Assembly (NCBI RefSeq): GCF_000018425.1
Contig: NC_010424.1
Location: forward strand, 186,001-250,000
Length of the DNA: 64,000 bases
DNA from: Candidatus Desulforudis audaxviator MP104C
GTDB taxonomy: Bacteria > Bacillota > Desulfotomaculia > Desulfotomaculales > Desulforudaceae
Reading direction: 5' to 3'
Shown here: piece by piece, positions 8,162-14,595 of the stretch
Numbering within the stretch: the stretch's first letter is position 1
How the letters are laid out: each line of letters starts with the position of its first letter
Program-made: the position numbers and the translations under genes
Notes under the pieces: model-generated
Databases searched by the model: none
The model's input: only the letters and a program-made list of their open reading frames with translations
What the model was told of the DNA's origin: nothing

Positions 8162-8457
8162 AGACCGCAACCAGCCTCCGAAAAAGGAGGCAGACTTTTC
8201 TCTCCCCCCTCTGCTTCCGACGACCGGCCACCGACTACCGACGACCAAATGGGGTAGAGGGACAGACACCTTTTTTCCGGAGTCGTCCTTGTCCGAACAT
8301 ATTGTTGTTTTCCTCGGACGTCACCCTGCCGCCGGGAGTCGGTCTGCAGGCTGAAAAAAGCGAGCCAGTCCCCAATCGCCTTCTCAAGGCGGCAAGCGGG
8401 GGGCCAAGGCGGAGAAACCACAAAAAGGGGCCTGGCCCCTTTTTGCACCGACCACCA
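8162..8457. other. Intergenic repeat-rich region
   Basis: No credible gene. It holds a heptad-like run near 8217-8246 (CCACCGACTACCGACGACC), which is the complement of the GGTCGGTGGT repeats at 30.7 kb; a GGGACAGACACCTTTTTTCC element near 8259-8278 of the kind seen in REP-type dispersed repeats; and the palindrome at 8422-8444. Confidence 0.6.
8422..8444. repeat. Perfect REP-like palindrome / bidirectional terminator
   Basis: Two 11-base arms, AAAAAGGGGCC and GGCCCCTTTTT, are separated by a single T. It lies 13 bp past the ablB stop, so on the complementary strand it can act as the ablB terminator (stem followed by T-run). Confidence 0.75.
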
Positions 8458-9312
8458 TTAGGCCGGGTACTTCACCCAGAGGTGCAGGTCTTCGAACCGG
8501 CCGCCGAAGCGGGCGTTGTTGATCAGAGTGCCGCCGTGCCGGTAGCCGAGACGGTGAAACACCAGGTTCATCCCATAAGAGCCGGCCCGAGACAGGCTCC
8601 AGAAGCAGCGGTAACCGCGCTCCGCACAGGTCCGCTCCAACGCGAACAGGAGGTGGCTTGCCAGGCCCCGGCCCCGGAAGTCGGGATGGGTGGCACAGTT
8701 GGTCATCTCGGCGTTCTTGTACGACGGATCGATCTCGGCCGCGGCCGCGCCCACGATCCGGCCGCCGGTGGTCGCCACCTGAAACAGTGTACCCAGCCCC
8801 ATGGCCAACTCCAGGTATTCCGGGTCGTCCACCGGGGTGGGGTAGGCTTGGAACACCGTGCCGAACAGCCGGGCCAGCTCCGGAATGTCCCCGGTGTCCG
8901 CCGGGCGCAGGGCGATGTCTGGGTCCGGGCCGGCACCGATCTCCCGGGGGCGGGTGCGGATTTCCGCCAGTATCTCCAGTTCGCCCGCCAGCGTGCCGCT
9001 TTCCTGTCTGGCCGGGTTCAGGTAGTAGGCCAGAAAGAGCGCCGTTCGGCCGTCGAAGAACCCCTCGGCCCGCGCTTCGGTGACAAAGCCCGCCGGAGTC
9101 AGGGCAGCGGTGTCTTCCTCCCGCACCGGAAACACGATCTTACCGTAACCCTTCTTCCGGGCGTGCTGCACAAGCGCGTCCGCCAGCGCGGAGTGGTCGT
9201 CCACCCGGTAGTCAAACACCCACAAGCGCTCATTGGTGTCGTCGTTATGGGCGTGATAGGAATAACCTTCATTGTTAACGCGCACCAGGTCGTCTGTTTC
9301 GGTGAAAAGCAC
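8458..9312 (-). CDS. ablB: Beta-lysine N6-acetyltransferase AblB
   Basis: A 284-residue GNAT acetyltransferase with an extra N-terminal domain, matching the AblB type (putative beta-lysine N-acetyltransferase). The GNAT acetyl-CoA loop is HPDFRGRGLASHLL at about residues 206-219. With AblA it makes N-epsilon-acetyl-beta-lysine, a compatible solute: AblA turns lysine into beta-lysine and AblB acetylates it. The nearby ablA gene, transcribed divergently, supports this role. Usually ablA and ablB are consecutive on one strand, whereas here they diverge across a 377-bp gap. The ATG at 9312 follows AAAAGGAGTGAGA on the complementary strand. Confidence 0.9.
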   Translation of the reverse strand: MLFTETDDLVRVNNEGYSYHAHNDDTNERLWVFDYRVDDHSALADALVQHARKKGYGKIVFPVREEDTAALTPAGFVTEARAEGFFDGRTALFLAYYLNPARQESGTLAGELEILAEIRTRPREIGAGPDPDIALRPADTGDIPELARLFGTVFQAYPTPVDDPEYLELAMGLGTLFQVATTGGRIVGAAAAEIDPSYKNAEMTNCATHPDFRGRGLASHLLFALERTCAERGYRCFWSLSRAGSYGMNLVFHRLGYRHGGTLINNARFGGRFEDLHLWVKYPA

Positions 9313-9474
9313 CGGTTCTCACTCCTTTTCCCAGCTTCCTCCTGGCGGGTTGAAAAAAGCTAAGACTTGAGTCCTATCAGTGTCTGAATATTCCATAACT
9401 TAAGAAAGTAAAGCTTTGACCCCTTTTGCCCTTGCGGAATAGCCCGCCCCGGTCCGTCAAAGACTAGAGCGGAG

Positions 9475-9663
9475 GTGGGTGCCCTGAACCGGAAAGAACT
9501 CCTCTCCAAGCTGAACTTCTTCTACGGCTTGGAACTGCAGCAGGTTGACCTATATGATGCCCAATCACGGCAATTATGGAGGACATCTAGCAGCTTGATC
9601 GACGAGGATTTGCACACCGCTTGGTCCGCCAACAAGCTCAAGGAATTGGAACACCGCCACTGA
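9475..9663 (+). pseudogene. Fragment of a ferritin-like-domain protein
   Basis: A 62-codon frame whose first half (ELLSKLNFFYGLELQQVDLY) resembles the N-terminal helix of small ferritin-like proteins of Clostridia, while the second half does not continue the pattern. It ends 26 bp before ablA. A GGAGGTG site precedes it, but the GTG start (9475) overlaps that site and the best-spaced start would be CTG at 9484. It is probably a truncated or frameshifted remnant; a real small leader gene for ablA remains possible. Confidence 0.4.
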
Positions 9664-9689
9664 CGTCGGGCGCACGGGAGGTTCTCCGC

Positions 9690-10952
9690 ATGAAGGCCGC
9701 AACGGACAGGCTTGGTCCCTGGCGCCATGTCCCGGACGCCGACTGGAACGACTGGCACTGGCAACTGGCCAACCGGGTCACCACCGTGGATGAGCTCCGG
9801 AACCTGATCAACCTCACCCCGGAGGAAGAACAGGGGGTCCGGCGCTGCCTGGAAACCCTGCGCATGGCCATCACTCCCTACTATGCCTCCCTGATGGACC
9901 CGGATAACCCGGAGGACCCGATCCGGAAGCAGGCCGTGCCCTTGGCGGCCGAACTCCAGTTCGGGCTGGCCGAAAGCCGGGACCCCCTGGCTGAGGAGGT
10001 CGATTCCCCGGTTCCGGGAATCACGCACCGCTACCCGGACCGGGTATTGCTGCTGCTGACCGACCAGTGCGCCATGTACTGCCGGCACTGCACCCGCCGC
10101 CGGCTGGCCGGCAAGACCGACCGGGCCCTGCCTCCGGCCAGGATCAAAGCGGCCCTGGAATATATCCGGAAAACCACCGCCATCCGGGACGTTCTGCTCT
10201 CCGGGGGCGACAGCCTGCTCCTGGCCGAGGACCGCCTGGGTGGAATCCTGGAAAGCCTGCGCGCCATCGACCACGTCGAGATCATCCGGATTGGCACCCG
10301 GACCCCGGTGGTGCTGCCCCAGCGGATCACGCCGGAGCTGTGCGCACTCCTGCGTCGTTTTCACCCCGTTTACGTGAATATGCACTTCAACCACCCGAAA
10401 GAAGTCACCCCGGAGGCCGCCGAGGCCTGCCGGATGCTGGCCGACGCGGGGCTTCCGCTCGCGAACCAGACCGTGCTGCTCCGCGGCGTGAACGACTGTC
10501 CCTACGTGATCAAGGATCTGATGCACTCCCTGCTCCGCATCAGGGTCCGCCCCTATTACCTCTACCAGTGCGACCTTTCCCCTGGCCTAGAGCACTTCCG
10601 CACCACCGTCGCCCAGGGAATTGAGATTATCGAACTCCTGCGCGGGCATACCTCCGGCCTAGCCGTGCCCACCTACGTGGTTGACGCCCCGGGCGGGGGC
10701 GGCAAAATTCCGGTTGCGCCCCAGTACATGATTTCACAGTCGGAGAGAATGGTGATTCTGCGCAACTACGAGGGGGTGATCACGGCCTACACCGAACCGG
10801 AGGAACGCCCGGCGGCCTGCCGTGACTGCCGGGACTGCAGCCGGTTGGGTTACCGGGAGGGCGCCGGCCTGCAGAAGCTCTTGACGGGGTCCCAGATCAG
10901 CCTGGTACCCAAGGGCACCCTACGGGAGAAGCGGCGGCGCACCTACTGTTGA
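9690..10952 (+). CDS. ablA: Lysine 2,3-aminomutase AblA (KamA)
   Basis: A 420-residue radical SAM/PLP enzyme that converts L-lysine to L-beta-lysine. The [4Fe-4S] motif CAMYCRHC gives C127, C131 and C134. The PLP lysine context is DAPGGGGKIPV near residue 340, and the C-terminal CRDCRDC holds likely zinc cysteines. The N-terminus from ATG 9690 (WRHVPDADWNDWHWQL) matches the clostridial enzyme, with GGAGGT 7 bases upstream; longer in-frame starts read through non-homologous sequence. It is paired with divergent ablB for osmolyte synthesis. It overlaps the convergent HAD gene by 10 bases. Confidence 0.95.
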   Translation: MKAATDRLGPWRHVPDADWNDWHWQLANRVTTVDELRNLINLTPEEEQGVRRCLETLRMAITPYYASLMDPDNPEDPIRKQAVPLAAELQFGLAESRDPLAEEVDSPVPGITHRYPDRVLLLLTDQCAMYCRHCTRRRLAGKTDRALPPARIKAALEYIRKTTAIRDVLLSGGDSLLLAEDRLGGILESLRAIDHVEIIRIGTRTPVVLPQRITPELCALLRRFHPVYVNMHFNHPKEVTPEAAEACRMLADAGLPLANQTVLLRGVNDCPYVIKDLMHSLLRIRVRPYYLYQCDLSPGLEHFRTTVAQGIEIIELLRGHTSGLAVPTYVVDAPGGGGKIPVAPQYMISQSERMVILRNYEGVITAYTEPEERPAACRDCRDCSRLGYREGAGLQKLLTGSQISLVPKGTLREKRRRTYC

Positions 10953-11674
10953 CCGGAAGCCGTTTTTCCCCGGTGCGTGATGAAGGTCAGGAGGTCCGAG
11001 AGCCGCCCGCTGAAATCGGGACGACGGTCACACCCGTCACGCGTAATCAGGCAATCAGTCACCAGGAAAGTCCGGATACCCAGATCACCGGCAACCAGGT
11101 CCTCTTCCGGGTCGTTGCCGGCCATCAGGCAATCCGCGGGTCCGGCCCCGAGGAGGTCCAGAATCTCCTGGTAGTATTGGGGCCTCGGCTTGCAGAAGTG
11201 CATGTTTTCGTAGACCGTCACCAGCCGGAAGGGGAGGTCGCCGACTCCGGCCCAACGCAAACGTTCTTCGATGGCCATCCGCGGGAAGATCGGGTTGGTG
11301 GCGACCACCAGTTCGATCCCCCGTTCGAGGGCCTGCGTGCAGACCGCGCGGGCCAGCGGGGTGGTACTTGTCAGGGATGCCAATTTGGGGAAATCCTCGC
11401 GGTAGAACCGTTCAAAAATGGCCATGGTCTCTTTCTCCGGCAGTCCGGACCGGGCGAAGAAGTCGGTCCGGAAGACCTCGGCGTTGGTCAGCTTCGGATC
11501 CAGGTTCTCGATCATGGCCCGGGTGGCGGCCAAAAGGTGCTTGACGAAACGTTCGGGGGCTAGGTGGGGTGCCATTTTAGCCGCCACCGCCTGGACGTAG
11601 CCCCTGAGGAATTTCTCCTTGTCCATCGGCAGCAGGGTCCCGTCCAGGTCCAGAAGCAGGTACTTGCATGGCAT
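10943..11674 (-). CDS. HAD-superfamily hydrolase
   Basis: A 243-residue HAD phosphatase-like protein. Motif I is DLDGTLLP with both aspartates (residues 9 and 11), motif II is VVATNP, the motif III lysine is in FCKPRPQYY, and motif IV is GNDPEEDLVAGD. The helical cap of about 100 residues after motif I indicates subclass I. The substrate cannot be read from sequence; phosphoglycolate- or nucleotide-like small phosphates are typical. It converges with and slightly overlaps ablA. Its upstream region runs into IS copy 1, 98 bp beyond the start codon. Confidence 0.85.
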   Translation of the reverse strand: MPCKYLLLDLDGTLLPMDKEKFLRGYVQAVAAKMAPHLAPERFVKHLLAATRAMIENLDPKLTNAEVFRTDFFARSGLPEKETMAIFERFYREDFPKLASLTSTTPLARAVCTQALERGIELVVATNPIFPRMAIEERLRWAGVGDLPFRLVTVYENMHFCKPRPQYYQEILDLLGAGPADCLMAGNDPEEDLVAGDLGIRTFLVTDCLITRDGCDRRPDFSGRLSDLLTFITHRGKTASGQQ

Positions 11675-11772
11675 GGTATCCCCCCGTCCCGCCCATTATA
11701 ACAGCCAGCTGCGTACAAGACTATCCCCGGAATGCTTCCGGGAAAGAGTAAGCGGCCCCGCCCAATCATAGG

Positions 11773-13565
11773 AAGCCATTTGCGATGTTCGGGAGAAAAG
11801 ATAAATAGGCTGTTTTAGAGTTGCGGAAAAAACATTTTACCCCGGTCCAATCCGGATTTTATGCGGTTTGCAGGGATGGGTAACGGGCGGATCGGCAAAA
11901 TTGACCCCAAGGGAGAAAAGCGGAGAAAAAGCGAAGGAGAATGAGAAATAAGAAGGGAAAACCCCCTTTTGTGGAGAATCCTTTTTGTAACCACCAAAAA
12001 AGAACCACGAAGGAGGTTTCCCTTATGGCCATTATACCACAACAGCGGCTTTTTGGGTGGCAGGAAATCGACGAACTCGGTGACTTGGAACGTTTTTTGC
12101 TTGTAGTGAACCACCTGCCCGATGAGCAGTTGATGCAAAAGCTGGAGAGAGAGCGTGGTAAGGGACGGGATGATTACCCGGTGCGGGCGGTTTGGAACTC
12201 CATCCTGGCCGGGATCGTATTTCAGCACGTGTCTGTGGAGAGCCTGCGGCGGGAACTCTGCCGGAACGGCCAGTTGCGGGAACTTTGCGGTTTTGATCCG
12301 GCCCGGGGCGAGGATGCCGTTCCGCCTTCTTACATATACAGCCGCATCTTGGTGAAACTGATGCGGCACGCCGACGAAGTGGAAAACATATTTACGCGGC
12401 TGGTGGATGAAATAAGAGTGCTGCTACCGGATTTCGGTCGAATTTTGGCCATAGACAGCAAAGCCGTCAGCAGTCTGGCCCGGGGCAAAAAGCGGGATGA
12501 AGAAGAGAAGGTCCAAAAGCCTGACGGGCGCCGGGACACCGATGCGGACTGGGGCCGGAAAACATACCGGGGGCGTAAGAAAGGCGGCACCCTATGGGAA
12601 AAAGTCGTGTGGTGGTTTGGCTACAAACTCCACCTTGTAGTTGACGCTGTTTATGAACTGCCGGTGGGATTTGCGGTGACAAAGGCGTCGGCCAGCGACG
12701 TGAAAGAGGGACATATACTCATTGATCGGGTGGCGAAAGAGCATCCGGAGATTGTGGCCCGCTGCGAGGCATTGGCGGCGGACAAAGCCTTTGACGACAT
12801 CAAGCTAAACGTGAAACTCTGGGACGAATACCGGATCAAGCCCGTGATTGACATCCGCAACACGTGGCGGGACGGCGAGGAGACGTGGCTTGTAACCGGT
12901 AAGGAGAACATCGTTTACGATTACCGTGGAACGGTTTATTGTTGCTGCCCCGAGACAAACAAACGTCGCGAGATGGCCTTCGGGGGATTTGAGAAAGACC
13001 GGGAAACCTTGAAATACCGCTGTCCGGCCCGGCACTACGGAGTAGAGTGCCGGGGCATGGAACAATGTGCCGCAACCGGTGGGATACGTATTCCCCTGGT
13101 GGAAGACCGGCGGATCTTCACCCCGCTGGCGCGGTCCAGCTACAAGTGGAAAACACTCTACAAAAAGCGTACGGCGGTAGAAAGGGTAAATGCCCGCCTG
13201 GACGAGGCCTACGGATTTGAAAAGCATTTCATTCGGGGCTTGAAGAAGATGAAGCTGCGTTGCGGGTTGGCCCTGATGGTGATGCTGGCGATGGCCGTGG
13301 GCCGACTGCGACAAAAACAAGGAATAGACTTAAGGAGCCTGGTGAAGGCGGCCTGACGGGGCTCAACCGGAAAACAGATTACCTGCCAAGAGACGCCCAG
13401 AGTGGCGCTGGGGTAAGTTTGCCCTTTGGCAGAGCGGCATAGTCTATATACTCCATTTACCCCAATATTAGGTTGCTAACTGTGTTTTGTGGCTTGGGGA
13501 ACAGCCGGTGCCGGGTGTGGGCGTTGCCTTGTCGGGACCAAAAATGCTTACAACGCAAAACGCTG
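11773..13565 (+). mobile_element. Insertion sequence, copy 1 (1793 bp, 5-bp target duplication ATAGG)
   Basis: This element matches 55792-57584 with only three differences seen (11919, 12687, 12965). The 5-bp target duplication ATAGG occurs at 11768-11772 and 13566-13570. The ends are imperfect inverted repeats: AAGCCATTTGCGATGT at the left, and CAGCGTTTTGCGTTGT when the right end is read inward. It encodes one DDE transposase and has about 250 bp of non-coding DNA before it and 209 bp after it. It sits between the HAD gene and the DUF2889 gene. Confidence 0.93.
12025..13356 (+). CDS. DDE transposase (IS4/IS5-like), IS copy 1
   Basis: A 443-residue transposase. An N-terminal helical domain (about residues 1-130) is followed by the RNase-H-like catalytic domain: first Asp in ILAIDSKAV, second in ALAADKAFDD, and the Glu in YKKRTAVERVNARL, which matches the Y-2-R-3-E signature of IS4-type enzymes. 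A cysteine-rich insertion (YCCCPETN, CPARHYGVEC) lies between the second Asp and the Glu. The ATG at 12025 follows AGGAGGT; an in-frame ATG at 11941 has no such site. It differs from copy 2 by one residue (Arg versus His near residue 314). It is intact and probably recently active. Confidence 0.93.
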   Translation: MAIIPQQRLFGWQEIDELGDLERFLLVVNHLPDEQLMQKLERERGKGRDDYPVRAVWNSILAGIVFQHVSVESLRRELCRNGQLRELCGFDPARGEDAVPPSYIYSRILVKLMRHADEVENIFTRLVDEIRVLLPDFGRILAIDSKAVSSLARGKKRDEEEKVQKPDGRRDTDADWGRKTYRGRKKGGTLWEKVVWWFGYKLHLVVDAVYELPVGFAVTKASASDVKEGHILIDRVAKEHPEIVARCEALAADKAFDDIKLNVKLWDEYRIKPVIDIRNTWRDGEETWLVTGKENIVYDYRGTVYCCCPETNKRREMAFGGFEKDRETLKYRCPARHYGVECRGMEQCAATGGIRIPLVEDRRIFTPLARSSYKWKTLYKKRTAVERVNARLDEAYGFEKHFIRGLKKMKLRCGLALMVMLAMAVGRLRQKQGIDLRSLVKAA

Positions 13566-13579
13566 ATAGGGAATTTTGC

Positions 13580-13609
13580 TTGAGCCGGATTGTTGCTCCA
13601 TGCTAAAAT
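13580..13609 (+). promoter_or_regulatory. Putative promoter of the DUF2889 gene beside the IS
   Basis: TTGAGC (13580-13585), an 18-bp spacer and TAAAAT (13604-13609) preceded by TG (extended -10). The -35 box starts 9 bp after the target duplication of IS copy 1. Confidence 0.5.
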
Positions 13610-13651
13610 GGGACACTATTTGTTTTTTTGGATGAGTGGGCGAAGGAAGGT

Positions 13652-14467
13652 ATGGAAATCGTGCTGGATTTGGTGCGGCACCGTTACCTGACCGTACAAC
13701 GCGACGGTCCGGAGGTCTTGGTCCAAACCGTGCAGTGCGGTACCCTGACGGAGGCGAGCGCCCGTTTCACGGTCGATCCGCACACTTTCGTCATCCGCGC
13801 GGCCCGCTGGGAGTGGCACCGGCCCCCGGATTCCCGGGCGCCGGTAAGCGTTGATGTGCCGGAACTGGAAGGCGTGGAGGCCTATTTCAAGGCGGGGGCT
13901 ACCGCGCTCCGGGCCGCCCTCGTGGACTACCCGCCCCTGGCCCTGGACCTGTTCACCGAGAACATCCGCGCCCTGATTCAGGCCGAGTCCTTTCTGTACG
14001 CCGAACGCGGTTATTCCACCCTGGATGACTACGTGGAACACTGGAAGACATTCTACCTCAACGCCTGCCGCTACTACAGCAACCTGGACCGTGTATCCGT
14101 GGGCTGGGGTCGGTACGTGGGCCGGCGGGAAGGTCCAAACCTGTTCCACCGTTTTGAATCCCTCACCCGGTATTCCTCCGAGGATATCCAAACTGTCCGG
14201 GCGACGATAAACGATTCCTTCCACGAAATGGCCTTGAGGCTGGTCCTGAAAGGCGAAGAGCTGGAGGTGAAAGAGGCGGCCGGCAGAGTGCTCCGGGCGC
14301 CCGACCGGGTTTGTTTCGAAGCCGCTGACCTGGCGCGGGGCCTGGAAGGCACCGCTCTGGCCGGGAAGTCGAAGAAACAGATCGCGCCCCTGTTGGGAGG
14401 CGCCCAGGGTTGCGTGCACCTGATCAATCTGGCGGCTGCCTCGGGGGTCGAAGCTTCAGTTTCTTAA
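13652..14467 (+). CDS. DUF2889 family protein
   Basis: A 271-residue protein matching the DUF2889 pattern, including the late GGAQGCVHLINLA segment (a conserved Cys-x-His near residue 260), which may mark a metal or catalytic site. The function of the family is not established. The ATG at 13652 directly follows AAGGAAGG; a TTG at 13628 is in frame but lacks a ribosome-binding site. The gene stands alone, 86 bp after IS copy 1 and 128 bp before the P-type ATPase gene. It has no membrane segment or signal peptide. Confidence 0.75.
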   Translation: MEIVLDLVRHRYLTVQRDGPEVLVQTVQCGTLTEASARFTVDPHTFVIRAARWEWHRPPDSRAPVSVDVPELEGVEAYFKAGATALRAALVDYPPLALDLFTENIRALIQAESFLYAERGYSTLDDYVEHWKTFYLNACRYYSNLDRVSVGWGRYVGRREGPNLFHRFESLTRYSSEDIQTVRATINDSFHEMALRLVLKGEELEVKEAAGRVLRAPDRVCFEAADLARGLEGTALAGKSKKQIAPLLGGAQGCVHLINLAAASGVEASVS

Positions 14468-14595
14468 GTTATTACAGGGACTGGACTCATTCCCGAGAAG
14501 TATTAGAGGTGGGGTCCTCCAAAAAGATAACCAGCGCGCCCCGGAAGCACGGTTGATCGAACACTATCTCACCACTTTGCAGGGGTGTACCTTCA

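Noticed and set aside
7801-9363. 520-codon plus-strand frame spanning the small membrane gene and antisense to ablB
   Set aside because: The AblB reading on the other strand has a complete GNAT domain; this frame has no recognisable fold.
11815-12369. Minus-strand frame at the left end of the IS (also at 55834-56388)
   Set aside because: It is antisense to the transposase N-terminus, with no similarity to known accessory proteins. Its conservation in both copies only reflects the IS duplication.
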